From: Calothrix sp. NIES-3974
Lineage (GTDB): Bacteria; Cyanobacteriota; Cyanobacteriia; Cyanobacteriales; Nostocaceae
Reading direction: 5' to 3'
DNA length: 64,000 nucleotides
NCBI RefSeq assembly: GCF_002368395.1
Contig: NZ_AP018254.1
Coordinates: 806,001-870,000 of the forward strand
Shown here one piece after another: positions 1 through 8,772 of this stretch. The first letter of the stretch is position 1. Every line of letters begins with the position of its first letter. The position numbers were made by a program, and so were the translations under genes. The notes under the pieces were generated by a model. That model was not told the DNA's origin and searched no databases. It was given only the letters and a program-made list of their open reading frames with translations.

Positions 1-120
1 ATATTTGATGCTCAAATGATGAATCCCCACTTAGAGAGATTTGGAGCCTTTCGGGTTGGTGATATTGAGTATAAAATCATGCTGGATTCAGCTTTGTCCC
101 TCCCCTGTAAATTCATCTAA
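1..120 (+). CDS. C-terminal end of an unknown protein (partial)
   Basis: An open frame runs from the first base of the window to a TAA at 118-120, giving the last 39 residues of a protein that begins outside. The readable end includes NPHLERFGAFRVGDIEYK. I do not recognise the family. The frame has no internal stop and ordinary codon use, but its short length limits confidence that it is coding. The following 295 bases hold only repeats. Confidence 0.4.
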   Translation: MFDAQMMNPHLERFGAFRVGDIEYKIMLDSALSLPCKFI

Positions 121-330
121 CTTCCAGGTTAAATTCAGTTTTGTTATCTTTTGAAACCCAGGGAAGATACCGAAAAAAGTAAAAAACTGATATCCTGAAC
201 GGTCATGGGATTTTGGATTGTGGATTTTGAATTGAGAATACAGGATGCAAGAGACAGGAGACAAGAGATAGGAAGATAAACAATCATCAATCAGACTGAA
301 TATTGAATTTGTCTTCCCAATCTCTCCTAC

Positions 331-390
331 AGACGACCCGTCGGGTCGTCTCTCCCCTACTCCCTGTACAGACGATCCGTCGGGTCGTCT
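331..390. repeat. Two copies of the GACGACCCGTCGGGTCGTC palindrome
   Basis: Two near-perfect inverted repeats (331-351 and 370-390) lie back to back, each able to fold into a hairpin with GACGA(C/T)CC on one arm and GGGTCGTC on the other. The same unit recurs at 8566-8594, 18629-18657, 29735-29763, 50123-50151 and, degenerate, at 41417-41439. All copies are between genes. This is a dispersed cyanobacterial palindromic repeat; no function is evident, though a copy behind a gene could act as a terminator. Confidence 0.8.
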
Positions 391-415
391 CTACTCCCTA
401 CTCCCCAATTAGAAG

Positions 416-1786
416 ATGACTGAAAATTATCGCCGTGCCAAACTACGAGGAAAATCCTTTCGCGGGTGTAATTTAAGTGGTGTAGACTTTACGGGCGCAG
501 ATATTCGTGGCGCAGATTTTAGTGGCGCGAATCTCACTGGTGCTGATTTTAGCCAGACCAATACGGGATTACAGCGTCGCTGGGCAATTTTGTTGATGAT
601 TTTGACACTAATCTTAGCCTCCCTATCTGGTTTGTTAGCAGCAGTGGGTGGCTCCCTAGTCGGTGTTTTATTATTAGGTAACAATCGCGAAAATCTGTAT
701 GTTGGTATTGTTTGTGTCGCAGTGATTACCGTATTTTTTCTGATTACAGTGCGACGCGGAATCGCTGCTGCCTTCGGATTTTTAGCCTTTTTCGTCACCT
801 GCGCAGGAATTGCAGCCGTTGGCTGGGCTGGTGTAGTCGCCGTCACCTGGGCTGGAGAAGCAACAACAACAGGGGCGATGGAAATAGCTGCCAACGTGGC
901 CGTGATTGTATCAGGAGTCGTAGCAGTTTTAGGTATAATTGCGGGCACTGTCGCAGCTGCGGGTACTGTCACCCTTGCCGGAGCGATTGCAGGAATGTTT
1001 GCGGTGACATTAACTGTAGCAGTTACAGCATTGATTTGTGGTGCAGTATCGGTGGCGGCATTACAGGTAAATATTTTAACCGGGGGAGTTGCGATCGCGA
1101 TCGCGGTTTGTGTGGTGTTACTATCTGCCTATATTGGTTGTTTGGCTTTATTTGAAGATACCAAACAAAGCATCGTGCGTAAAGCCGCAATATCCCTGGC
1201 AACTCGCTACGGTACTAATTTTCAAAATAGCAATTTAACCGACGCAAAATTTAGTAAATCATCAATCAAAAACGCCAATTTTACCCAAGCCAATTTAACT
1301 AGAACCTGTTGGTTTCAAGTCAAAAATATTCACCTAGCTCAAATTAGTAATAGCTACTTAAATAACCCCACAATTCGGCAAATAGTCACCACCAAAAACC
1401 TACAAAATCGCAATTTTGATTACGCCGATTTGCAAGGAATTAATTTACAAGGGGCCATCCTCAAAGACGCTAGTTTTGTGGGGGCAAAATTAAACGGTTC
1501 TAACCTACGGGAAGCCGACCTGTCCCGCGCTACCCTGGTGAAAACAGAAGTTGCTCAAACCGATTTTCGTGGAGCTTTACTTACAGGAGCCTACATCCAA
1601 GATTGGCAAATCACACCAGAAACTCGCCTAGAAGATGTTAAATGTGAGTATATTTTCATGCGAATTCCCAGCAAAGAAAATCCTAACCCCTGTCGTTTAC
1701 CAGCAAATTGGGGGGAAACCTTTAAACCCGGTGAGTTTAGCAAATTATTTCGCCCTGTCACTAAAGTAATTATTAATAATTCGTAA
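416..1786 (+). CDS. Pentapeptide-repeat protein with a hydrophobic multi-spanning core
   Basis: The 456-residue product has three parts. Residues about 8-47 are A(D/N)LXX-type pentapeptides (SGVDFTGADIRGADFSGANL). Residues about 54-245 are strongly hydrophobic and rich in Ala, Gly and Val, enough for about six membrane spans. Residues about 265-400 return to pentapeptides (for example DLQGINLQGAILKDASFVGA). Pentapeptides build a right-handed quadrilateral beta-helix, so two such domains would sit on one side of a membrane-embedded segment. The role is unknown. It is convergent with the lipoprotein gene at 1864 and shares a terminator with it. Confidence 0.85.
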   Translation: MTENYRRAKLRGKSFRGCNLSGVDFTGADIRGADFSGANLTGADFSQTNTGLQRRWAILLMILTLILASLSGLLAAVGGSLVGVLLLGNNRENLYVGIVCVAVITVFFLITVRRGIAAAFGFLAFFVTCAGIAAVGWAGVVAVTWAGEATTTGAMEIAANVAVIVSGVVAVLGIIAGTVAAAGTVTLAGAIAGMFAVTLTVAVTALICGAVSVAALQVNILTGGVAIAIAVCVVLLSAYIGCLALFEDTKQSIVRKAAISLATRYGTNFQNSNLTDAKFSKSSIKNANFTQANLTRTCWFQVKNIHLAQISNSYLNNPTIRQIVTTKNLQNRNFDYADLQGINLQGAILKDASFVGAKLNGSNLREADLSRATLVKTEVAQTDFRGALLTGAYIQDWQITPETRLEDVKCEYIFMRIPSKENPNPCRLPANWGETFKPGEFSKLFRPVTKVIINNS

Positions 1787-1819
1787 TAGGCTATTACGAA
1801 TTACGAATTACAAGAGAAA

Positions 1820-1856
1820 TCGGGTTTTGAAAATTGTTAGCAAACCCGACTTTTCT
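1820..1856 (+). terminator. Rho-independent-type terminator between convergent genes
   Basis: TCGGGTTT (1820-1827) pairs with AAACCCGA (1842-1849) around a 14-base loop and is followed by CTTTTCTT. It lies just after the pentapeptide gene and before the end of the oppositely oriented lipoprotein gene, so it may serve both. Confidence 0.65.
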
Positions 1857-1863
1857 TCAAAAA

Positions 1864-2754
1864 TTAACGCCGACGGCTACCAAACCCCGTACTACGTCTG
1901 GTGGAAGAACCCCTAGAGCTACCGAAACTACTGGAGCTACCACTGGAACGTCTGGGTGTACTACGACCCGATGAGCGTAGGGTGCTGGAACCATAGCCGG
2001 AACCAGTTGCACGGCTACCAGTATTTCTTGGGGGTGTATTGCGAACTGTACTGGTGTTAGGATAGTTTCTGCGGATAGTTCCGGTGGTGCGGAAAGTAGT
2101 ACGGTTGCGAACTGCGGCAGGGGCGGAGTTATACTGATTCCGATAACTCGCTACAGCATCATTGTAGGTACGTCCATAGCCACCGTATCCGTAAATAATA
2201 CCACCTGAAGAATAGACAGGGGGGACATAATACTGGGGTCTAAATAGGAGACTACCGATTGCTTGTCCTGCAACAGCACCAGCAAAAGGTGCCCAAAAAC
2301 CATTTTCACGTCGCACAATCACCGTTTCGGTTTGTCCTGTTTGGGGATTGGTACGGTTTTCCGTCACATTGTGAATATATTCAATTTTAAAATCTTCGGT
2401 TAAATATAAAACCGGTTGACCATTTTCCACTTTCAAGTAAGTTTTTTGACCCGCTTTGATTTCCTCATCGGTCAAACGAGCCATTTGTAAATTATCGGTT
2501 TGGAATCGCGGAGGGTTACTACCAATTAAAAATAGGGTGTAGGAACCATCTGCATCATCATAGCTAGCTTGCTGCACCTCATACCGACCATCGGCGATGC
2601 GGGTATTACTAACTGTTTGATTCTGACTGATATTGCTAGCTGGGGGATTACCGTTAGTTTGAGCTTCACCTCCGCAGGCAACAGTTGTAACACACAAACT
2701 AAACGCTAGTAAAAAAACAGTGCATTTACGCAAAATATTCATTATTTTTTTCAT
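1864..2754 (-). CDS. Putative lipoprotein with Ser/Arg/Gly-rich tail
   Basis: The 296-residue protein starts with a basic end and a hydrophobic stretch leading to TTVACGG, a plausible lipobox with Cys27 as the lipidated residue, so export and anchoring are likely. Residues about 50-150 form a soluble region with no motif I recognise; a short Gly/Ala segment (FAGAVAGQAIGSLLF) follows. From about 215 the sequence is low-complexity, dominated by Ser, Arg, Gly and Thr and ending GFGSRRR. Such basic tails can bind acidic surface polymers, but that is inference. Function unknown. Confidence 0.75.
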   Translation of the reverse strand: MKKIMNILRKCTVFLLAFSLCVTTVACGGEAQTNGNPPASNISQNQTVSNTRIADGRYEVQQASYDDADGSYTLFLIGSNPPRFQTDNLQMARLTDEEIKAGQKTYLKVENGQPVLYLTEDFKIEYIHNVTENRTNPQTGQTETVIVRRENGFWAPFAGAVAGQAIGSLLFRPQYYVPPVYSSGGIIYGYGGYGRTYNDAVASYRNQYNSAPAAVRNRTTFRTTGTIRRNYPNTSTVRNTPPRNTGSRATGSGYGSSTLRSSGRSTPRRSSGSSSSFGSSRGSSTRRSTGFGSRRR

Positions 2755-2908
2755 GTTGTCCTTTTAACTATGAGCTTAACAACTTCTCCTTATTAACGTT
2801 GAGTAGGGAAGTCCCCACAATTCTCTGAGATTAGCAAAAATGCGATCGCACTCTCTTCCCTTGTTGTCCAGACCACCTGTGGGGTTGTCTGTTTTCCCCC
2901 TCTCCCGA

Positions 2909-3544
2909 TTACAGGGGAACTAATTCTGGATAATGTTGCAGCAACTGGTCGCTGGTAAGTTCGTCTCCCAGACGTGCGGGGGAAAAATGCACCTGAATTG
3001 CGCGCAAATTATGTTTGTAATGCAAATCGATGATGGCTTTCAAGCCTCGTTTTAATTCTGCCACTCCTGCGAGATTGGTTTCTAGGTCGGGTACTTCTCC
3101 CTCGTAGGCAATAGTCAGCATCACTACGACGTTTTCCGTGGGAGGTAAGGTTAAATTTGTATTTGTGTCGTTGGTTTCTAAATCGGGTTCGCTCAGGTAG
3201 CGCTGGGCTGAATCGGTAAACAATTCGTTAAAGAAATCCCCCGCTTCTCCTTCTTGCCAAAACACATCCCCTTCGTTATGGACGGACGACCAATGATCAT
3301 CGTATTGCAGCAATGCTTGACAAACATCTACTAAACATTCTCCCATCACTTCCATGTCGCCGTCTGCATCAATTGCTTCACGGGCTGTACGATTTAATAC
3401 TCCGAGAATTGGTGTCACATCTGTACCACTCAAATGTACAAATATACGACAGACAACGTAACGGGTTCTACCCATCATGCGATTAAATAAACCAGACATG
3501 TACCGACTCCCTGTTGTTGAGATTCTCTTGATTAGCTTAACCAT
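2909..3544 (-). CDS. DUF1517-like conserved cyanobacterial protein
   Basis: The 211-residue protein has no signal peptide or membrane span. The central block ENVVVMLTIAYEGEVPDL and the following ADLKRGLKAI-like region (AELKRGLKAIIDLHYKH) recall the DUF1517 family of cyanobacteria and plastids, of unknown function. The C-terminus (SDQLLQHYPELVPL) also looks conserved. The start ATG is preceded by a 322-base spacer to the divergent linker gene. The family call is from memory of the motif, not from a search. Confidence 0.65.
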   Translation of the reverse strand: MVKLIKRISTTGSRYMSGLFNRMMGRTRYVVCRIFVHLSGTDVTPILGVLNRTAREAIDADGDMEVMGECLVDVCQALLQYDDHWSSVHNEGDVFWQEGEAGDFFNELFTDSAQRYLSEPDLETNDTNTNLTLPPTENVVVMLTIAYEGEVPDLETNLAGVAELKRGLKAIIDLHYKHNLRAIQVHFSPARLGDELTSDQLLQHYPELVPL

Positions 3545-3866
3545 GATTGGGATGAGAACGGACTAGCACAAAGACGTAATTTTTTGTCATAAAACGTAAC
3601 TCTAACTTTGTTCCAATTCTTGCTAACTTAAGAAACACTGCTGAAATCAGTTAGCAGTTAATAGTTATACTGCGAGTGGTTAGCAGTGAGCTACATAGCT
3701 TAATTCACAAGCATTGTGGCTATTTCAGAAGTTCAATTTATTACTCTTTGCAGTATAACCATTACCGATGAGATGAAAGATATCTTGGAATAATTAGCTC
3801 ATCACAAATCGGTGGTAACTGGTAAAGCATGAAAGTTAATTACAGCCAGAATCGGAGGTAAGTCAA
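3545..3866. other. Divergent spacer, 322 bases
   Basis: This A+T-rich spacer separates the minus-strand DUF1517-like gene from the plus-strand linker gene and must contain both promoters. I see no repeat element, riboswitch or convincing -35/-10 pair. The only clear site is the GGAGGT ribosome-binding sequence at 3854-3859 in front of the TTG start of the linker. Confidence 0.5.
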
Positions 3867-4838
3867 TTGATCACAACGCTATTACGTGATTCAGAACTCA
3901 ATTCTCCCACGGAATTATGGCCAGGAGCTTCCCCAACAGAGGTGGAAACGGTAATTCGTGCGGTTTACCGTCAAGTTTTGGGAAATACCCATGTGATGGA
4001 AAGTGAACGCTTACATGTGGCTGAATCCCAATTGCAAGCACGGGAAATTACCGTTCGTGATTTTGTCCGCCATGTGGCCACATCCCAGTTATATCGCGAT
4101 CGCTTTTTTCACAATTGCTATCGTTATCGAGGCATAGAGTTAAATTTTAAACATCTGCTAGGACGCGCTCCCCAGGATTACCAGGAGATGTCTGTCCATA
4201 GTCAAATCCTCGATCAGCATGGTTTTGAGGCGGAAATTGATTCCTATCTAGAAAGCGATGAGTACATGAACGCCTTTGGTGATCATGTTGTTCCTTTCTA
4301 TCGCGGTCATACTACCCAAGTGGGAGTGAATGCTGCTGAATTTGCCCACATGCAACAATTATTTACAGGTAATGCCACCAGTGACGCGGATACCCAACCA
4401 AAATTAACGCGATCGCTGATTTCCGCTCTGACCTACAACCCCCAAAAACCCACCGATGTCAATTCTCTGTTGGCTCAGGTTCTCGGACTCAATAACCCCC
4501 CTCCAGCCATTGAACCACCTCGGTACCAACCTTTCTATACAGAAATTCTACCCGCACCGCAGCAATTGCGGGAAACTATTCAAGCCCAAGCCGGTGAGTT
4601 AGAAAGTTTACAAGCCCAATTAGCAGAATTACGACCTTTTGCTAGTATCGGTGCATCCCAGGTGAGTAATTTTACGAATTTTGTTGATTTGGACAAGTCG
4701 CAATCTTGGCAAGACTACGCAGATGTTCAAGCCCAACGGATTGCCACCCTCCGAGAACAAATTGCCGATGCGAGAAGACTTGCAACTATCGGTGAAGCTC
4801 GCTTGAATCGCTGGAGAAGTCGAGTATTTACCAGGTGA
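3867..4838 (+). CDS. Orphan phycobilisome rod-linker-type protein
   Basis: Residues about 18-150 match the phycobilisome linker domain (PBS_linker_poly): ELWPGASPTEVETVIRAVYR, QLQAREITVRDFVRHVA, SQLYRDRF and NFKHLLGRAPQ are typical. These domains fit inside phycobiliprotein hexamers and join them. The rest (about 190-323) is not a CpcD domain; it has helical stretches such as ETIQAQAGELESLQAQLAEL suggesting a coiled coil. The start is TTG, chosen because GGAGGT lies 7 bases upstream and the next in-frame ATG would cut into the domain. No phycobiliprotein genes are nearby, so it is an orphan linker; its partner hexamer cannot be told from sequence. Confidence 0.85.
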   Translation: MITTLLRDSELNSPTELWPGASPTEVETVIRAVYRQVLGNTHVMESERLHVAESQLQAREITVRDFVRHVATSQLYRDRFFHNCYRYRGIELNFKHLLGRAPQDYQEMSVHSQILDQHGFEAEIDSYLESDEYMNAFGDHVVPFYRGHTTQVGVNAAEFAHMQQLFTGNATSDADTQPKLTRSLISALTYNPQKPTDVNSLLAQVLGLNNPPPAIEPPRYQPFYTEILPAPQQLRETIQAQAGELESLQAQLAELRPFASIGASQVSNFTNFVDLDKSQSWQDYADVQAQRIATLREQIADARRLATIGEARLNRWRSRVFTR

Positions 4839-4908
4839 AGTACTTCCAGGTCGAAGAAGGGTCGACATATTGTTGGAACGCAGTTAAGCATGTAGCTTGA
4901 GCTTTAGG

Positions 4909-4940
4909 AGTCGGGTTTTCTCCGACACCCGACTTCTTAC
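4909..4940. terminator. Hairpin between convergent genes
   Basis: AGTCGGG (4909-4915) pairs with CCCGACT (4928-4934) with a 12-base loop, in the 103-base gap between the linker gene and the convergent glycosyltransferase gene. The tail has only a weak T-rich stretch, so its strength is uncertain. Confidence 0.5.
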
Positions 4941-4941
4941 C

Positions 4942-5928
4942 TCAAAGCCAATCAATCATAGTTGCTTGTTCTGGCAATTTTGCATCTTTTTGTCCTATGT
5001 AACGTGACCGTGCTGTGTATATACCAATGGGTGTATCCAGAATATCAATTAAGCTTGCTTGACCAAAAAAGGCTTTTATCACATACTTGGGTAAATCTCG
5101 GAATAACCAGCGTCCAATCACATACAAACATTCCCGGAGGGATACTTCCCGCATCAAGTCAATTCCGTGGAGTTCATGTAAATAGCGGTTAGAACGTCCA
5201 TAACGTCGCCATTGACTGGCTAATTCCCTCAAGGTCGCACGGTGACGGTGTTTGACAATTGCATCGGGGACAAATTCGATCCGACCAATATTTTCTTTTT
5301 GGATTCGCCAACAAATATCCGCATCTCCCCCCGTACTTAAATAGGGACGGAATAGACCGACTTTTTCTAAAGCAGTACGACGAATTGCTAAATTGGCAGT
5401 TTGTCCGTAGGGATAAAATTTGTGAGCAAGGGTATGTTTTTGGGAAAGAGTTTGATGGTGATCGGCAAATTTTTCGAGGATGGTATGACCAGAAAGGGCG
5501 ATAATTTCCCCTGCGACGATGGCTACATCCGATTCGATGAAGGGTTGAATGAGAGATTCTAACCAGTGGGGTTGGGGACGACAATCCGCATCGGTGAAGG
5601 CAATGATTTCCCCCGTTGCGTGACGGATACCCGTATTCCTTGCAGCGTAGGAACTTTGGATATTTGCTTCCTGGAGGGGAATTAGGTTAATGTGGGTATG
5701 GGCGGCGGCTGTTTGTAATTGGGCAAACGTGCGATCGCTACTATTGTTATCTACTAATAAATACTCTACATGCTCGCTCGGATAGGTCTGTGCAAAAAGA
5801 CACTCTAGCAACTCCGGCAAGTCTGCCTCCCCATTATAAATCGGTATGACGACCGACACTTTGGGCATAAACGGATTCATGGCTGTTTTTTCGGCTGTAT
5901 CAAGGGTTGTCGGATACATAAAATTCAA
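4942..5928 (-). CDS. Family 2 glycosyltransferase
   Basis: The 328-residue cytoplasmic protein has a GT-A fold start (PKVSVVIPIYNGEADLPELL), the nucleotide-sugar region YLLVDNNSSDRTF, and the DXD-like FTDADCRP at about residue 113. ARNTGIRHATGEIIAF is typical of GT2 enzymes that transfer sugars onto polysaccharides or glycolipids. AGEIIAL and TGGDADICWRIQ mark the acceptor half. No membrane spans are evident. The donor and acceptor cannot be predicted. Two ATGs (residues 1 and 17) precede the domain; the longer start is kept. It stands alone between two convergent or codirectional unrelated genes. Confidence 0.88.
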   Translation of the reverse strand: MNFMYPTTLDTAEKTAMNPFMPKVSVVIPIYNGEADLPELLECLFAQTYPSEHVEYLLVDNNSSDRTFAQLQTAAAHTHINLIPLQEANIQSSYAARNTGIRHATGEIIAFTDADCRPQPHWLESLIQPFIESDVAIVAGEIIALSGHTILEKFADHHQTLSQKHTLAHKFYPYGQTANLAIRRTALEKVGLFRPYLSTGGDADICWRIQKENIGRIEFVPDAIVKHRHRATLRELASQWRRYGRSNRYLHELHGIDLMREVSLRECLYVIGRWLFRDLPKYVIKAFFGQASLIDILDTPIGIYTARSRYIGQKDAKLPEQATMIDWL

Positions 5929-6063
5929 GGTTCTAGCTGGAAACTCCTAATTTAGTATTCCCCAACTAAAACCTGAAATCAGTAATTTGAATGCAAATTA
6001 AGTTACATTTCGCGAAGCGTTTTCACGTATAACCCATCCGGATAGATCCGTTCCCATCTTGGG

Positions 6064-7398
6064 TTATAAATTATTTGTATTCAGCGAACGAAATTGCGAT
6101 CGCCACTGGGGTGAACCTGGTTTGGCTAAGTGGTTACTCGATAAAATCGAAAGGGCACGGGCATAGTGAGGGTCATTCAGGGTTCCTAACAAGTCGGGAT
6201 TTGATGCCAGTTGTTTTTGCTGACTTTCGCTCAAATCCAGCTTAATATCCGGGGTAATCCCTTTCTGGTTAATATCAGTACCCTTGGGAGTATAGTAGTG
6301 GGCAATGGTAATCGCCACACCGGAACCATCTGCTAACTCATGCACCGATTGCACTAATGCCTTACCAAAGGTGGTTGTCCCAATCACAACCGCCCGTTGA
6401 TTATCCTGGAGCGCACCTGTTAAAATCTCACTAGCACTGGCAGAATTACTGTCCACCAACACTGCTAAGGGCTGTTTCGCTAATGCGGTTCGATTCGCTT
6501 TTGTGATATCGTTACCACCCTTACGGTCTACAGTCCTGACAATCGAACCATCGTCCAACCACATCCGAGCAATTTCAATACTCGCTTGCAACAAACCACC
6601 CGGATTTCCCCGCAAATCCAACACATAGCCTTGCGCACCTTTACTGTTTAAATCACGGATGGCACGACGCATCTGTTCTGAAGCATGGGCACTAAATTCC
6701 CGTAGGCGAATATAGCCAATTTTCCGTGTCCCTTCCTGTCGCATGGTATACTTGACTGCGGGGACTTCGATTGTTGCCCGGGTGAGCTTGACATCAAACT
6801 CACCTTGACCTTGACGACCAATTCGCAACACCACCGCCGAACCTACCCGTCCTCGAATTAGTCCGGAAGCATCGTCAATTTTCATCGTTGCCGTTGGCTT
6901 GCCATCTATCGCTAAAATTTCATCCCCAGACTGAATTCCCGCTTTGAGAGCTGGTGAATTTTCAATCGCTTCTACGACCGTCAAACGCTTGGTTCGCTCA
7001 TTGATCTCCATCCGAATCCCAATCCCCGATACTTCCCCCGCAGTTTGACTGGTTAGGGCTTGATACTGCTTGGGGTCGAGAAAACGGCTGTAGGGGTCAT
7101 TTAACAACTTTAATGCGTTGCGAATCGCATTGTAAGCTTCTTCTTTGGAACTGTAATCTTTACTTAGTAACTCCCGTCGTACCGCAAGCCAATCATTCTG
7201 ATTAAACTTGCCATCGACATACTCGCGGTTTACTAGCTGCCAAACTTGGTCTACTATTGCCTTCGGGCTGTCCTGTAATGTCGCCTTAGCTGAACGACAC
7301 CAAGCTAAACCCAAAAATGAAAAAATCGCTGTGGAAGAAATTAATCCACTAATTAAGGCTAACTGCAATGGTGAGTGACGGTTCGCAGATTGGTTCAT
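6064..7398 (-). CDS. Carboxyl-terminal processing protease (S41, PDZ)
   Basis: The 444-residue protein begins with an N-terminal hydrophobic segment (about 13-33) that would act as signal or anchor, placing it in the periplasm or thylakoid lumen. Residues about 105-195 form a PDZ domain (GEVSGIGIRMEI, GIQSGDEILAIDG). The S41 peptidase core follows: LDLRGNPGGLL, the nucleophile motif SNSASASEILTGAL, and GTTTFGKALVQ with the catalytic Lys. Proteases of this family trim the C-terminus of photosystem II D1 (CtpA) or other exported proteins (CtpB, CtpC); I cannot decide which paralogue this is. Length is normal. Confidence 0.92.
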   Translation of the reverse strand: MNQSANRHSPLQLALISGLISSTAIFSFLGLAWCRSAKATLQDSPKAIVDQVWQLVNREYVDGKFNQNDWLAVRRELLSKDYSSKEEAYNAIRNALKLLNDPYSRFLDPKQYQALTSQTAGEVSGIGIRMEINERTKRLTVVEAIENSPALKAGIQSGDEILAIDGKPTATMKIDDASGLIRGRVGSAVVLRIGRQGQGEFDVKLTRATIEVPAVKYTMRQEGTRKIGYIRLREFSAHASEQMRRAIRDLNSKGAQGYVLDLRGNPGGLLQASIEIARMWLDDGSIVRTVDRKGGNDITKANRTALAKQPLAVLVDSNSASASEILTGALQDNQRAVVIGTTTFGKALVQSVHELADGSGVAITIAHYYTPKGTDINQKGITPDIKLDLSESQQKQLASNPDLLGTLNDPHYARALSILSSNHLAKPGSPQWRSQFRSLNTNNL

Positions 7399-7752
7399 GT
7401 ATGTGCTGGAATAATCGTAATTGTTGACAGTTTAGCAATCAGGTTCAGGGATACATAGTTTTAGGCTGATTTGGCTGATTTGACTGTTATACCCTGTGAA
7501 ATGGCCTCTAGGTTTACTCTACAAGATAAACCCCAGGAAGAACCGTATTCTCAGTAACTTACTATACAGCCCCTGCAAATCTTATCTGGTTTAGTCGCAC
7601 TCCTCCGGAAAGAAAATTATCACATATCATTGAATACAATTGAATACTACAGTAAATCGTTTATTCAGTGAATTTGCGTAATAATGAATCCCTCTTCTTA
7701 AGATAACACTGGAATTGCTAATGATCTGAGTTAATAGAATTTTACAAAGTGA
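7399..7752. other. Divergent spacer, 354 bases
   Basis: A+T-rich region between the S41 protease gene and the DUF218 gene. I see no repeat copy, riboswitch or clear promoter pair in it. Confidence 0.4.
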
Positions 7753-8499
7753 ATGGGTCAAGAGGATGTAATGAAAAGAAATGTAAAGAGGTATTTTAAT
7801 GGCATACACCATATATCTTTACAAAATAGACTACACACCAAATTATTCAGGAAACTACAAAAGGGAAAATTCAGGCAGAAAATTGGCGTGGGGCTGGGGG
7901 TGTTCCTGAGCCTATGGCTAATTTATAACACTATAACCCTGATTCGGGCTTCTTCCAAGTCTGTTGATGCAGTCTTTGTACTTGGTGGTAGTATTCAAAG
8001 AGAAATATACGTTTCCCAGCGAGTAAATCTGTTCGGTGAGATACCAATCTTGATTTCCCAGGGTTCAAAGGACCCTTGTATTCGTCTGATTTTTGCGCGG
8101 GAGAATGCACCAATTCAGAATGTTTGGTTAGAAAAGTGTGCTAAATCCACATTTGATAATTTTTTGTATGGATTACCAATTTTACGTAGTTGGCATGTGG
8201 AAAAAGTAAAATTAATTACCTCTGGTTCCCATGTTTTTCGGGCTGAATTGATGGCAAAAATTATTCTCGGTTTTCATGGGATATGGGTGGAAACGGAAGT
8301 TGTCCCGGAAACGGGTAGACCTGGTAATCAGGAATCTCACTGGAAAACTGTTTTAGATATTGGACGTAGTGTTATTTGGGGGGGATTGAGTCATCTATTG
8401 CAACCCCAGTGTGGGAATGTGATTAAGTTAGAAAATGTGGATATGGGTCAATGGGAACCGGGTAGTTTTAAGTGTGAGAGACAGGGAAATTTGCAGTAA
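7753..8499 (+). CDS. DUF218 / YdcF-like membrane-anchored protein
   Basis: The 248-residue protein has one hydrophobic segment at about 44-66 (GVGLGVFLSLWLIYNTITLI), then a DUF218-type domain: VDAVFVLGGSIQREIYVSQ, ILISQGSKDP, STFDNFLYGLPIL and VKLITSGSHVFRAELMAK. Members include ElyC/YdcF proteins of the bacterial envelope, mostly of uncertain enzymology. The domain is shorter than usual in the middle. A second ATG at residue 7 is possible. The stop codon TAA lies in the terminal repeat of the adjacent mobile-like element (8498-8649), so the last residues may have been altered by its insertion. Confidence 0.75.
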   Translation: MGQEDVMKRNVKRYFNGIHHISLQNRLHTKLFRKLQKGKFRQKIGVGLGVFLSLWLIYNTITLIRASSKSVDAVFVLGGSIQREIYVSQRVNLFGEIPILISQGSKDPCIRLIFARENAPIQNVWLEKCAKSTFDNFLYGLPILRSWHVEKVKLITSGSHVFRAELMAKIILGFHGIWVETEVVPETGRPGNQESHWKTVLDIGRSVIWGGLSHLLQPQCGNVIKLENVDMGQWEPGSFKCERQGNLQ

Positions 8500-8649
8500 G
8501 TAGGCGGATGGTGAAAATTGTCGTTAAGAGCAGGGAGAGACGCGATATATCGCGTCTGTACGGGGGTAGAGACGACCCGTCGGGTCGTCTCTACGCCGAA
8601 TGATTGGTTACATCATGGTTTTATGTTTAATTGCACCTACCTACTTAGA
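8498..8649 (+). mobile_element. Composite palindromic MITE-like element, copy 1
   Basis: The element starts TAAGTAGGCGGATGG and ends GCACCTACCTACTTA, giving imperfect terminal inverted repeats. Inside are two hairpins: GAGACGCGATATATCGCGTC (8537-8556) and the GACGACCCGTCGGGTCGTC palindrome (8566-8594). A second copy in opposite orientation lies at 50075-50215 with the same internal order. It has no coding capacity, so any movement would depend on an enzyme encoded elsewhere. Confidence 0.75.
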
Positions 8650-8738
8650 CAGGAATAAGGGACTAGGAGACGGGAGACAGGAGTAGTGCTTTTAAGTTGT
8701 TTGACTTTTCTAACCTCGGTTGCTATATTAATAAATAA

Positions 8739-8748
8739 CGAACGTTCG
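8739..8748. promoter_or_regulatory. Perfect palindrome upstream of the TetR gene, likely operator
   Basis: CGAACGTTCG is a perfect 10-base palindrome 24 bases upstream of the TetR-family ATG at 8773. TetR regulators commonly bind such palindromes in their own promoters. Autorepression and control of the exporter genes downstream are inferred. Confidence 0.55.
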
Positions 8749-8772
8749 ATATAAATAAATTTAGTTTAAATA

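Noticed and set aside
427-1155. Open frames on both strands inside the pentapeptide-repeat gene
   Set aside because: They are shadows of a repetitive, G+C-biased hydrophobic coding region with no start site or family signal of their own.
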